A stretch of 64,000 nucleotides of DNA from Catonia carolina (taxonomy: Eukaryota > Arthropoda > Insecta > Hemiptera > Achilidae): the NCBI GenBank assembly GCA_035578175.1, contig JAQMRL010000001.1, positions 369,699,720 through 369,763,719 of the forward strand, given 5' to 3'. A program made the translations under genes and the position numbers. The notes below the pieces were generated by a model. It saw only the letters and a program-made list of their open reading frames with translations. It was not told the origin of the DNA and made no database searches. Below are positions 43,386 to 54,814 of this stretch, piece after piece; the first letter of the stretch is position 1, and each line of letters begins with the position of its first letter.

Positions 43386-44109
43386 CAGAGTGATTCAAAA
43401 CTATACGGCAATCTCTTGGGATCTCATTCTATAGCTGAAAATAAGAAAAAAAAATTAATATAATCATGTGCCTGAAAACGCTTAGTTAGCGAGTTACGGC
43501 TAGCGAAAAACTTCACCTAGAACTCTGTAACCTCGGTAACAGCTGATAATGATCAGCTGTTACTCCCAACCGACATATTATTAGTTAATATTTCATGCAG
43601 TTAAAAATGTGCGTTTTATGTGCGTCTGTTTTGATTTTAAATAAAGCGAAATTTCAATATCTTTTATTCATTTTTTACCTCAGTAATTCACATGAATCTT
43701 TTCAAAATTAAATTTTCTACAAATTTATTTAAGAAAAAATATACCTTTATTTACCATTTATGGAAGTAATCTTACGTTAAACACAGAAATGTGTCATATC
43801 TTTTCACCAATTCTTGTGTTTTGTGTAAGATATCTTTGAAAGTATTGCATTTACAGCTCTGGAACCAATTTTATTCCATTTTTCAGATTAAAAAACATAA
43901 GAAACAATCGTATTTGTATCTTTGTAACTACCTTTAACATTTTTATACGGCCTTACTTCACCGAGGGTACAGAGTTGTAGGTGAAATTTTTCGCTAGCCG
44001 TAACTCGCTAACTACGCGTTTTCAGGCATATGATTATATGAACTTTTTTTCTTATTTTCAGCTATAAAATGAGATTCCAACAGATTGCCATATAGTTTTG
44101 AATACCCGG
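43386..44109. mobile_element. 724 bp element with about 150-base TIRs
   Basis: The left arm (43386-about 43537, CAGAGTGATTCAAAACTATA at the tip) and right arm (about 43956-44109) are inverted copies over about 150 bases with roughly 85-90% identity by eye. TATA flanks both ends (43382-43385, 44110-44113). The 420-base core holds no coding frame. It looks like a foldback/MITE-type nonautonomous DNA transposon. Confidence 0.75.
43540..43565. repeat. Short palindrome beside left TIR
   Basis: TAACAGCTGAT, a 4-base spacer, then its exact complement. The same CAGCTGAT core forms the hairpin in the SINEs at 21971 and 31683. Confidence 0.85.
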
Positions 44110-44114
44110 TATAT

Positions 44115-45235
44115 TTAATTTTTTTTGGTTGATGATGTTTAGTGAGATGAACAAGTGTTAAAAGCTGTATAATTTTCCCCAAATTAGTGATTTTAAAAAC
44201 TTTTCTGATTATTCGGTTACATTAAAATTGTCAGGTTTAACATTTTCATTTGATTCAAATATTATACATGTATTTAACGGATTTTAAATTAGTTTCAGGT
44301 TTTAATTGTCTGAATTCATTGCGTTATCAAAGAATTCTTAGCAAAATATTTGTAATTAGGAAAATATTTTCTGCTTACAGTTTTGGTTTCTATAAATATT
44401 CATGGAGTAGTTAACTCGTATTTTAGTAACATCGTTATAGATATCGCCTTTGTACAACCAACTGATGTCGTTTTCTTGGTTTTCAATAGAACTACGAAAA
44501 TTTGTTGTGTTTCTCCAGTAATTAGCCATATCTTAATTAGTAGCTTCAGCTTAACTCTACCCTATCACATCTGCTGTTATACAGTGCAGTACATATACCC
44601 TATTATATCTACTGTTTCTGTAGTGGTCGTAACATTTCCACTCCGCTTCACCGTACTTCCATATTCGACTTCAGTTTACACCATTAACTGTTAACAGGCT
44701 GCCGTTGTTGTCTTCTCTTCTTGTCTTGTATCTCTAGCAAAAGTTCCTTTGCTCTCACAGGACATGATACACTCCCAATTTTGAATCTCCTTCTTTACAA
44801 CCCCTCGTCTTCACCACTTAATAACTAACAACCATTACTCTTCTCTTTCTTGCACAACCCTTACAACATTCTACTGCAATCTCCCTATCTCTTTCTCTTT
44901 CTTGCTTATGTCCTGTTATATATTTTATCATTATTGCTCCCTCTCGCTTTATCTCATACGAAACACACATTGTTTTAGTAAGGAAATGTAATTAATTATA
45001 CACAAATTCTCTCTTCCACATTACTTTACTCTCTCATAATAACACTTTCTCATTTCCTGCTGAATGAATATATGAATTTTCTTGTTAAACATGATAATTG
45101 TACTTATTTATTCAAACAATTATAAATCACATATTCCATTTTTATTGTGTAAACATGTTAATTCAATTTTTGTTATTTACGGTTGTGGATATAATTAATG
45201 CATCACGTTAAAAGATTTTAAATTGTTTCACCGTA
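44115..45235. other. Noncoding host DNA
   Basis: A 103-residue frame at 44383-44694 is open but hydrophobic and unrecognised; I do not call it. CTCTTTC-rich pyrimidine tracts fill 44720-45050. Confidence 0.4.
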
Positions 45236-45239
45236 TCCT

Positions 45240-45461
45240 GATGAAGAAGTTATTGACCGTATGATCTGGCCAGGCAACACCTTAGACGTAAGTCCTATTA
45301 TGCACATTTTGGTTACATTGAAAAAGAGAGTTCGTCAACGTAATGCAGTGAATCTTCAACAGCTGTGTCATGTGGCAAAAGAAGAATCAGAGAAAATCAA
45401 TCACGAAGATATCCAAAATTTGAATCAAGGGAATGCCGAGACGGATGCTCGGAGTAATTAA
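45240..45461 (+). pseudogene. Tc1-like transposase C-terminal fragment
   Basis: The frame reads IWPGNTLDVSPIMHILVTLK, KRVRQRNAVNLQQLCHVAKEE and INHEDIQNL. This parallels the C-terminal WPxxSPDLNPIE region and the tail helices of Tc1/mariner DD34E transposases. The catalytic Glu normally in NPIE is replaced (SPIM), and everything upstream is missing, so it is dead. Confidence 0.7.
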
Positions 45462-45910
45462 GGCAAGAGGAAGCAGTACTTTTTACTGAATTACTAATTC
45501 ATTAAATATCACATAAAAATCATTTACTTTTAATTTTTTCCATTATATATGAACTAAATATGAAAAACATTCAATACTGTAAGTAACCGTTCCGTTTTTG
45601 TTGTATAAAAATTTGTGTTTTTAAACCTAATTTGTCTTATTTTTCATTCACTTACGATAAATAAAAATTATAACGCTAAACTTTTGTTATGAAATATTAA
45701 ATATTACTTAAAATTATAATACAAATGTCACCGCCACCCCTTCTAATTAATCATTTACTGCGTTGCCGGCTTCAATACTTCTTCCGGCCTTTGTCGGTGC
45801 GGTAGGCCCTTCGACGGCATACCGACAAACCTTTCTGCTGCACATCGACAGAGGCCTTTGTTATCAAGGCCAAGCCAGTAGCCGCTCTCTACCACAGCGC
45901 TCTCGGCGTC

Positions 45911-45948
45911 TATATAAAGAGCGCTGCACTGAGCCGAGCGATTCAACT
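45911..45948 (+). promoter_or_regulatory. LTR core promoter (TATA, possible initiator)
   Basis: TATATAAA at 45911-45918; TTCAACT at about 45942-45948 is at initiator distance. This would place U3/R at about 45945. Confidence 0.5.
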
Positions 45949-46296
45949 CCGATCCAGACCACATCGGCAAGACGTCCACCACGGCACACGGCTGCCGGAC
46001 TCCAGCAAGGACTAATTAACGACCACGCAAGAGAAAAGATGATGCTTCCGCTTGCCCGACCCGTCACCGTAAGCCGTCGAGCGGACCGTCATCGTCCGCT
46101 GACGCAAGCGATGCCCACAGCGGTCCCTCGACCGAGCCTTACGCCCACCGGACCCGACGAAGCAGCCATCAACGCACTACTGCGAGGGAAGAAGATGATG
46201 TCTCCGCTGGATGACGACACGCCGTTGCCGCCCAGCTCCTCGACCGTCACGACGACTACGACCGACGCCTTCCATCTAGACGACCACCGCTTAAAC

Positions 46297-46312
46297 GGCC
46301 CTTTTCAGGGCC
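46297..46312 (+). promoter_or_regulatory. Histone-type 3' end stem-loop
   Basis: GGCCCTTTTCAGGGCC is a 6-base-pair stem with a TTTC loop, preceded by TTAAAC and followed by ATCAAA. It equals the metazoan histone mRNA consensus (GGYYCTTTTCAGRRCC) bound by SLBP. No histone gene is nearby, and no coding frame for a histone precedes it. Confidence 0.8.
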
Positions 46313-46366
46313 ATCAAAATTAAAGGTTTTATCTCCCCACTTAATGTCGCCATCCGTTGACACAAA

Positions 46367-46860
46367 GAATAACAGTAACAAAAATGAACCTCGAACATTG
46401 AACAAAATTATTTGTTACACTTAGCCCAAAATCTTGCGTGATACATTAATTTTGTCCATGAATTCATTATGGAGTTATATGGCAAATATACAATTTGAAA
46501 ACTATAACTAGATAAATATATACATTATTAATTAATAAAACCGCCTAAAACAATATTACAAACCTATGTATCCAGTTGCAAGGCGTACTCAGATTGTTCT
46601 GCTTCCAATCAAAAGTCATCCAAGCTCTAACAGTTGCCCTATGACAAATATGCATATTTACAACTAACTATACATTTATTTTTTGAATGAATGAATTTCA
46701 AATTTTAAATTAACGTATGGAAAACGGTTATTTAGTTATCAGTCTTTCGAATAAGGTGGTACAATAAGTAAACCTCTAATATGCAGCGGGAAATTTCATG
46801 AACTAGAATACTAAAACTGGAATATTATATATCTAATTTTTCCCCGATTTTGATAAAAAC
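46367..46860. other. Noncoding host DNA
   Basis: Nothing recognised. Confidence 0.4.
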
Positions 46861-46862
46861 CA

Positions 46863-47330
46863 CTAATTGGGTCTAAGCTAAGCGCTGTGTAATAAAAACC
46901 GCTTGAAATAAAAGTTGTAGGGTTTTAAAAGACAACTTTTATTTTGAATTAGACTTTAGAATATTAATTTAATTAGAATATCGCAAAAAAATTGCAAATT
47001 GGACGAATTGACTACGAATTTCGGTTGACCAATTTTTTTGAAAATGTTCGTGTCGGGTCTCGTAGTGATACCTAACTTAAGTTCGAAGTTTCAACTTTGT
47101 ACGATGTTCAATTTTTGATATATTTTGTTCATAGACACGCGTGCGCGCGCGCGCGCACACACACACACACACACATACACACACATAGGCCCAATAGCTA
47201 AAAAACATGGTTTCTTGGGTTCAGAGGGCCTGAAAACGTTTATAACTGGTGAAAACTCGATTTCGAAAAATCGACATGAAAACAATTATTTTTTTATCTA
47301 AATATTTTCATAGGTCAAGATAATACGTAT
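46863..47330 (+). repeat. Interspersed repeat family A, copy 6
   Basis: CTAAGCGCTG, AAATAAAAGTTGTAGGG, TTCGTGTCGGGTCTCG and TTTCGAAAAATCGACATG mark the 3' half. A (GC)n/(CA)n microsatellite at about 47136-47182 sits at the same place as in copies 2, 7 and 8. Confidence 0.75.
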
Positions 47331-48935
47331 AAATTGAGAATAATAACTAGTGCTTAAACCAAATTTAGGTAAAATTATAGAATGTGTAAAAAGGGTAAGT
47401 TCACGCGTTTATATAAACCAATTTTACAGGTGAAGACCTAATGATCTTTCAAGCTCCTTTGTTTCTATTACTTTGATCTGACATACACGCCCCTGTCATC
47501 AAGTAGCTAAGGAATTGGAAACGAGTCACAAAATACATTGAACATAAATGTCCAGTGGTGTGGAAAATGGAAAAATGTGTGTGTGCACCCAAGGATAAAA
47601 CATATTGGAAAAAGAGAAAAGATGAACGTGACAGGCTATGTAATATACATAAAAATGAATATGGTATTGAAAGAAAGAAATATTATCCTTCATTGAAAAT
47701 TTCTTATTCTCAGACTGAACAGAACCCGCTTGTTCGAAAGTGATAATAAATTTATCGGCTTTCGCTAAATTTTTCTGTTCGGTGGAGAGAGATTTCTCAT
47801 AAGTAGTATGAAAACAGAACGTCCCCAATAAGTATTTAGTTATTGACATAATTAAGCGACTTTTTGGTTTGCGCCAATTAAATATTTTGTTATTAATTAT
47901 TTTGTTATTAAACATTTTCAAAAAATATTAAAGCTGAAGTAATTGTAGATTCTAGCCAAGAACTGAATCTGTCACCTTCAGTTCAGCAGTCACCGAAACC
48001 GCAATGCCGAACATTGAATCTACAGATTTAACCTAATACTCTAGGATTGGTATTCCAATACTCAGCTGTATGTTAAAACTTCTTTCTGAAAATGTGAAAT
48101 ACAAAATACAGGAAAGATTTTAACGAGCTGTCTTAGAGTGCATTCTACGATTGTTCAATTTAACTCCGTAGCCTACAATCAATTATTCACTACTTTTTAG
48201 TCCAGTTTTTGAGTTGTATTTCACAATAATTATTTTTACGTCATTTATTAGGTTGTTTTCGTTACTGTATTAAATAATTATAGAAATTTGTTAATAACCG
48301 AAAATTCTTTAAAGCGTTTTTTGAGGTTATCTAAAATAATAATTTTTTTTGTATTGTTGATTTACTCAGGTAGTTTTAGCGAATTTTATATTACAATATT
48401 TTTCACGCACAAAATTACAGTTTCATAGAGCCCAATTGACATAAACCTGATTTTGTGAGGTATAAATAAATCTATTTATTTTTATGCCATGTAGAATAGA
48501 ACTCTTCATTCCATCAAGTGTGGAAGTTAAATATGTGCAAAAGAATTCACTTTACAAAACACTATTTCTCAAACTTCCTAGTCATTTCGGGATATAAAAT
48601 TCATTTATTTGTTTCATAAAAGTTGATTGTAGTAAATGCCATTTAACTGTAGAGTTGATATAAACAAACAGACGAACTAACGGTGGAATGATTCAGACCA
48701 GCCTGCATCATATCCGTTTTTTTGACTTGATATATACCATTACACCCACACAATACACGTGTATTGCACTAATTATAGTTCAATTTAATATCTGAGTTCG
48801 TTCTATAAACTATTTATTCTCGGCAACGTGCGTGGTAGAAGCTAGTTTTTAAACAATTCGAAGAATTTTCTGCTTCACTCTGGACTAAACATACTTCTGC
48901 CTAATGTGCATTAAGTCTTAAACAATTTAAAACCG
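47331..48935. other. Noncoding host DNA
   Basis: Frames at 47526-47921 (minus) and 47555-47743 (plus) overlap each other and have no recognisable domain; neither is called. No repeat family is seen. Confidence 0.4.
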
Positions 48936-48942
48936 TAACAGA

Positions 48943-49612
48943 TGTAATGAGACAAATTTAACTAACATCTGGGTTTGTTTATATTTGAGTATATTGAAAT
49001 AAATATAAATAATTCCAGCTGATTAAGATAAAATATTTAAAAATTATTTAATTTTCATTAACAAAATATGGTTACTAGGCAACTAAGAAGAAGAAATATT
49101 ATTGTAAATTGTTTTAATGGGGCGTAAAACCTCAAGATAACATGTTTTTTTATTAAACGTCCCATGCAGTTATTCATTTATTCATTCATTCATTCATTCA
49201 TTCATAATTATTTAGAAAAATATATATTAGAAGAGGAGTTGTGTGCTTATTATATTGAGTATATGAGAAAATGATAAATGTATAAAGATTAGTTGAATTT
49301 TGTTTATAAATAGTAACTTATTTTTATTGATAAATTAACGATTGTTAAGTTGTTTTATATTTGATTATAATTATACATAAAAAGAAAGATTTACGTAACA
49401 AATAAACTATTTAATGTGAATAATGTTTTTTGAATGAAATAGGAGACAAGGTAAATGAAAAACTTTATACATATAAAAACAAATTAACCTAGGCTATAAA
49501 AAACTTCAAAATTTAAAATAAACAATAACTATTTCATTAAAATTATCATATGTCTGTTTATTTCATAGCAAATTTGGCTAATCCCTCGTGGGGATAATTT
49601 AGTTTTTTTACA
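48943..49612 (+). repeat. 5' LTR
   Basis: TGTAATGAG to TTTTTTACA. It has about 50 bases near 49460-49515 absent from the 3' LTR, and one copy of a 41-base tail unit (AAATTTGGCTAATCCCTCGT...). Confidence 0.75.
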
Positions 49613-49679
49613 AAATTTGGCAACCCGATTGTGGGGAAGGATTCATGGACTTTGGAGGAATCATATGAAGTAATTGGGA

Positions 49680-50117
49680 ATGAATAATAACAATAATAAT
49701 AATGATAGTAATGATTGTCAGAACAGTATGATTACAAACATTTTTCAACAACTTATGAGCAAAATAGAGCAACAGAGAAAGGAACAGGGAGAATTGAGAA
49801 GTTTAATAACTCAACAGAGTATCAAGTTAGATAAACAAGGAGAGAACATAAGTCGTAGAATAGATAGTTTGAGTAATGATGTAAATAAAAGATTAGATAA
49901 ACGAGAAAGGGCGATTAGAGAACTTAGAGAAGGGATAAAACAGGATAATGTAAAAATAATGGAGACTGTAAGAAAAAGTCTACAAGATGTTAACAAAAAT
50001 ATTAAACCAATACAAAAAGGAGTACCAAATATTGTAACAGATAGTAATGACAATAAGAATAATGATATAAATGTGAGAGGAAAACAAATATTTGACGTTA
50101 TAGCAACAAAAATATGA
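49680..50117 (+). CDS. Coiled-coil gag-like protein of LTR element
   Basis: From ATG 49680 the product has 145 residues. After an Asn-rich N-terminus (encoded by AAT repeats), residues about 15-120 form a continuous heptad-rich coiled coil (FQQLMSKIEQQRKEQGELRSL, RRIDSLSNDVNKRLDKRE). There is no gag core, zinc knuckle or enzyme motif. The style is that of the N-terminal coiled coil of the 402-residue gag-like protein at 5135-6343. It probably represents the retained assembly region of a Gag, which could help packaging by a helper element; that role is inferred. An in-frame TTG lies two codons upstream. Confidence 0.6.
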   Translation: MNNNNNNNDSNDCQNSMITNIFQQLMSKIEQQRKEQGELRSLITQQSIKLDKQGENISRRIDSLSNDVNKRLDKRERAIRELREGIKQDNVKIMETVRKSLQDVNKNIKPIQKGVPNIVTDSNDNKNNDINVRGKQIFDVIATKI

Positions 50118-50671
50118 ACAAACGATTTGAAGATTCAGATCAGTATAAATCCATAAATATTACATGAAATGATCGAATAAACAAAGGAAGAAATGGTAAA
50201 TTAGATAAAATAAACTTATTAAATAAATCATCAGAACATAATATAGATAAACCAATAAAAGAAAATGTAGATTTAGGAGTCGTTGAATTGATTGAAGACC
50301 AAAACAAGAAAAAGTGATTTTACAGATTATGAACAAACTAATCTATGAAAGTATGAATGTTGTAAATAAATGTGTTAAACATAGTGACTGGAAACCAAAT
50401 ATTGATAGGTATACAAATCACGATAAATGTAAAAAGAAATTAATGTACGTTATGTTGTTATTTGTGTTTTGTTGTGTTCATGTTTATAGTTTATAGTTTA
50501 TGTTTATAGTTTATAGTTCATTTGAATAGTAAATATTGTAAGGTTGCTTAGTAACATAATTTTAAAACATTTTGGCCACTTTTTATAACATTTAAGTTTA
50601 TCAAACAAATTCAAAATTCAAATTATAATAAAATTTTTTCTTTGTTTTCAAAATTTAAAGGTGGGGATATT
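50118..50671 (+). other. Internal noncoding part of LTR element
   Basis: Short Lys/Asn-rich frames remain (for example 50314-50496, with HSDWKPNIDRYTNHDKC), broken by stops. A GTTTATAGTTTATA repeat occurs near 50485-50520. A purine-rich tract at 50657-50669 is the likely polypurine tract. Confidence 0.5.
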
Positions 50672-51330
50672 TGTAATGAGACAAATTTAACTAACATCTG
50701 GGTTTGTTTATATTTGAGTATATTGAAATAAATATAAATAATTCCAGCTGATTAAGATAAAATATTTAAAAATTATTTAATTTTCATTAACAAAATATGG
50801 TTATTAGGCAACTAAGAAGAAGAAATATTATTGTAAATTGTTTTAATGGGGCGTAAAACCTCAAGATAATAACATGTTTTTTTATTAAACGTCCCATTCA
50901 GTTATTCATTTATTCATTCATTCATTCATTCATAATTATTTAGAAAAATATATATTAGAAGAGGAGTTGTGTGCTTATTTTATTGAGTATATGAGAAAAT
51001 GATAAATGTATAAAGATTAGTTGAATTTTGTTTATAAATAGTAACTTATTTTTATTGATAAATTAACGATTGTTGTTTTATATTTGATTATAAATATACA
51101 TAAAAAGAAAGATTTACGTAACAAATAAACTATTTAATGTGAATAATGTTTTATTGAATGAAATAGGAGCCAAGGTAAATGAAAAACTTTATACATATTA
51201 ATATTATAACACATTAAAATTATCATATGTCTGTTTATTTCGTAGCAAATTTGGCTAATTCCTATGAAGGAATAATTCAGTTCTTTTACAAATTTGTCAT
51301 CCCTCGTGGGAATAAAATTTATATTTTACA
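50672..51330 (+). repeat. 3' LTR
   Basis: Same start and end as the 5' LTR. It has two copies of the 41-base tail unit, so the copies differ by one unit. Confidence 0.75.
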
Positions 51331-51334
51331 CAGA

Positions 51335-53655
51335 TTTTGTGATCGTTAGTATTTTTTATTGTCAAAAGTTCGATTTAGGAAATTCTTGTGTGCGGTATTT
51401 ATTAACCGTTTTCTGTTTTTAGTTAATATGGTTGAATCTGCAGTGAAACACAGAAATGGAAAACCTTTGAAAAGTAACGCGAAACATTGTATAGTTAAGG
51501 AATGTTCAAAAGTAGTGCTATAATTAGTATGGGTCGCGCTAAGAATTTTTTTATTGAGTTTTAGCCAAAGAAAGAGAACTGTATTGCTGACGTTTACTCT
51601 ATTATTAAAATGCTTTTACCGTAGAAAACTAGTTTTTTCATATCAAACACCTACGCGTAAAAGGTAAAACAAGGGTGACTGCCTTAATAAAAATACATTA
51701 AACTCCTTTAAAAATACATTACATTACTTCAATACATCCTCGAAGATCTACAATTATTTTTAATTTTTAAAAGCGATATATAAAAAATAAAACATTAATT
51801 TATACACTTGCACCTAAATGGTACAAACAAGGTAACTACCCTAACGTAATAAGTATTATTTTCGTACTACTTTCATGAGCTGTGACTTTAGAAATCGGCA
51901 TCGTTTTTTAAAATAATACTTAAAAACAATTAAAGGGAAAAGAGAAACAGAGGAAAATTTGTGAAGCAGTTAACGCAGTTCATATTTTTATATATTCAAT
52001 CTTAAATAAATCGTATTTATACGTATTTTTTGTATTTAAGCAATGGAGAATAATTATAAATGCAAATATACCTGTTAAAAACCACGTACTGTCTAGATTT
52101 AATTTTTTTTATTGAAAACGGCATTCTAACATAATTGTTTATAAAATTACTAGTACGTACATGATTAATTAAAATTGTAGATCTGTAGAAATAATAGAAC
52201 TATTGTGTTACGTTAAGTGTAATAATTGTAAATTATGAGGTGAAAATATAGAGCTAGTATTATAGGGAATAATGTATAATTTCTCTGGGTTGCATTGTGC
52301 ACGGGATATGTAAATTCTGTGTTACAAGTTTCCTTATCTGTGTTCTCACGGTTGAAGAGCAGTGAGGTGTAATTTATCCTTAAGAAGTATAAGCCGTACT
52401 AACCATACTCCAGATAGATCTTTCAACACCCACTCCACTTGATCACAGGCATCTTCTGGATATCGAAACTTAAACTCTAGTTTTTCTCGTTAAAAAACAA
52501 TATCTTCTTTTTTGGTCCTTAACTGCCAAACTGTCAAACCGTTCTTATCTAGCTGTCTTTTCCCTGGTATCTTCTTTTTCACTGTTAGAAAATATTTTAT
52601 AGGTTTTGTATAAGCAATACTTAATGTTGTCATGATAAAATGAAATTGAACTTGTTCTTAGTTTAATTGAAAAAAAAACTATTTTAAATTTTAAGTATCT
52701 TATCTCTTACTGAAATAATTCTCCGATAAATAACGAAAGATTTTGATACATTAATTTATTTGCGATATAGTTAATTATAAATTCCACACGGAAATATTTC
52801 TAGCTTCAATTGAATGAATGAAATAAATCGATTCATTGTTTTTTCTCTGGTTTCACTCTTTTAAGTCATTTTTACAAGTATTAAAATTATTTCTATTGCT
52901 GGTTTTCAGAAATATCATTTTTGGGAAGGTTCGGAACCTTCATTCTTTCTTCCGGGTATTTTCACTTCATTTTAACCCATCAGGAGCAAATGATCGTAAT
53001 TTATCATTTATTTATCTTTTTTAGCTGGTCACTTACAGATTTTCTTACCAATTTTTGTAAACGTATTTTCTTTTGGAAGGTATGAAAATACTGTGATATG
53101 TATTTATTTAGGTTTATCTACACCCTTTAAGTGCAAATATAATTGAAAATAATTTAGTTTATCTGTTTAATCTCCAGACAACACATTTCCCGAATTTCAG
53201 ATTTTTTATGAGCGGGAAATTATACGCTAAGCGTAAGCTAGTGAAGAGATGAGCCAGTCATTAAAAAAAATTATTAATACAACAAAAGGGGTAATTCACG
53301 ACAAAATCAGGACTATTACAATGAATCTGAACGATGCAATTTAATAACTCAAATGATGGGTAGGAACATATTATAAAATGAATGTAAGTAATACTAAAAA
53401 TCAAATGGCTTACAGAATGGACCTTAATAAAACCCCAAAAAATGATAAGATGATAAAAATTTCTATACACTACTTTTAAGTAGTTTTAAAAGAGCAAAAA
53501 AGCTTCTATTTTAAAAGAGCAAATTGGACAAACTAAAATTTACAAAACGAAAACAATAAGTTCACTTTGATTAATTAATTTGTGATGCAGATTATGAAAA
53601 CGTGGTCGCCACAATGATACACAGACCTTGAGTAATTACAGCGATTTGAAATTTT
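51335..53655. other. Noncoding host DNA
   Basis: No gene or repeat family recognised in 2.3 kb. Confidence 0.4.
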
Positions 53656-53659
53656 CGGG

Positions 53660-54079
53660 TCACTTTTTTACGTCAAGGACTTGAAACAGGGGCTCGGCGG
53701 TGACGTTTTTGTTTTCTATGGCTTGAAAACCTATATAATCTCCAAAAGAAACGGCTAACAGCTGATGATTTTCAGATTTTCCAAAACGACGTAATGTGAT
53801 CGGAGAAACTAACAAAACACCCGTAAGACTGTACCAATTATTCTTTTTGGAGACTACAAATTGATTAAGCAAGTCATCTTTTGGGTGAATCTTCAAAGAA
53901 CCGTGGGTTAACCGTAAGGTTATAAAAAACTTTAATTTTCTATTTTCTGGATTAACCGGGAGTTTAGAAAAAAATAACGACAGGTGATTGCAAATCTGCA
54001 CTTGCAGAGTTACATTTAAAAAACAAAGTTGACCGGAACAGTCCAGTGGGAGCTGAGATTGAACTCGACCAAAAAAATC
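53660..54079 (-). CDS. Candidate host exon, unknown protein
   Basis: The minus strand is open from about 54079 to 53660 (about 140 residues), with ordinary amino-acid composition in contrast to surrounding frames: DFFGRVQSQLPLDCSGQLCF, then LKFFITLRLTHGSLKIHP, NNWYSLTGVLLVSPITLRRF and LLAVSFGDYIGFQAIE. Alternating hydrophobic residues suggest beta strands. There is no start Met at the head of the conserved-looking part, and an AG lies just upstream (GATATAG), as for an internal exon. I do not recognise the family and cannot show splicing. It could also be part of an unknown mobile element. Confidence 0.35.
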   Translation of the reverse strand, partial: DFFGRVQSQLPLDCSGQLCFLNVTLQVQICNHLSLFFSKLPVNPENRKLKFFITLRLTHGSLKIHPKDDLLNQFVVSKKNNWYSLTGVLLVSPITLRRFGKSENHQLLAVSFGDYIGFQAIENKNVTAEPLFQVLDVKK

Positions 54080-54810
54080 TATATCGTTTTAAATATAGGC
54101 TATATAGATGTCGTTTGATATTGATAAAGACCGTTAAAATTCACGGCATGGACTTTTAGACATAGCAAAAGTTATTTTATTTTTCCTTGTATAAAATAAA
54201 TTTAATTTATTTCGGCGTTATAAAGTATTTACAGCTAGGTGTAAACGTAATAAATATCAGTACATTATACTCAAAAATACTATTTCCTGCAGCCATTTTT
54301 ACGCTCTTTTCCATAAATTTATGATTGTAGGAAGCAATAAATTTAAGCCTGTCGTGATAAAAAAATTTCATAGAGTTACTCCTCAATTCAGGTGTAAGGT
54401 GAAAGAATAACCCCTGCCTATTTCTCTCTCATAACACTGCCGTATACGTTCTTAGATGAAAAGAAAATATCCTACAGTAAAGGCAAAAGGAAATGTAGAG
54501 ATTTTATTTGATGTTTTTGTAGTTTTCTTTAGATCAAAGAGATTTTATATGAGTTTATATTGTCTTGAATAGGAATAAGGATTATCAAATCAAACAATCA
54601 TTTCATTACTTCTGAAATAATAAGTAATCTGTATAAAAATTCACAGCTGCAACATCATACCGAAAAATAAATAGGTACCTAATATTTAATAAATTTGTTA
54701 CATTTATTAATACAATTGAAACACATATACCGGAACACTCATCAGACCCTTAAAAAGTAAAACAATTAAAAAAACTAAATTAAATTAAACTTAACTAAAC
54801 TAAAAAACAA
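54080..54810. other. Noncoding host DNA
   Basis: Nothing recognised; an A-rich stretch (54760-54815) directly precedes the LINE. Confidence 0.4.
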
Positions 54811-54814
54811 CTAA

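Larger units (their letters stand above)
45726..46362 (+). mobile_element. 637 bp solo LTR with histone-type 3' stem-loop
   Basis: It begins TGTCACCGCC and ends GTTGACA (TGTCA/TGACA inverted tips), and is flanked by a 4-base CAAA duplication (45722-45725, 46363-46366), the pattern of a Ty3-type solo LTR. It is markedly GC-rich compared with its surroundings. It holds a TATATAAA box (45911-45918), an initiator-like TTCAACT about 32 bases later and, near the 3' end, a perfect histone-mRNA-type stem-loop. A long open frame over most of it is a by-product of high GC and has no recognisable domain. No second copy or internal region is present in the window. Confidence 0.75.
48943..51330 (+). mobile_element. 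Nonautonomous LTR retroelement, 2.39 kb
   Basis: Two long direct repeats (48943-49612 and 50672-51330) start TGTAATGAG and end TTTTACA, with matching CAGA duplications outside (48939-48942, 51331-51334). Between them lie a primer-binding-like TGGCAACCCGATTGTGG (49618), a coiled-coil frame (49680-50117), gene-poor sequence and a purine-rich AAAGGTGGGGATA just before the 3' LTR. There is no protease, RT or integrase, so it depends on another element in trans. LTR divergence (indels and scattered changes) implies an old but structurally complete insertion. Confidence 0.8.

Noticed and set aside
44383..44694. 103-codon hydrophobic plus frame
   Set aside because: No motif, no start context and T/C-rich composition that produces such frames by chance.
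46297..46312. Histone gene 3' end
   Set aside because: No histone coding sequence lies upstream; the element sits inside LTR-like boundaries with a target duplication, so a histone gene is not called.
45763..46323. 186-codon GC-rich frame with Pro/Thr/Arg composition
   Set aside because: It lies inside the solo LTR, spans its promoter and R region, overlaps open frames on the other strand and has no domain; high GC explains its length.
47526..47921. 131-codon minus frame
   Set aside because: Overlaps a plus-strand frame of similar quality, composition looks random, no domain.
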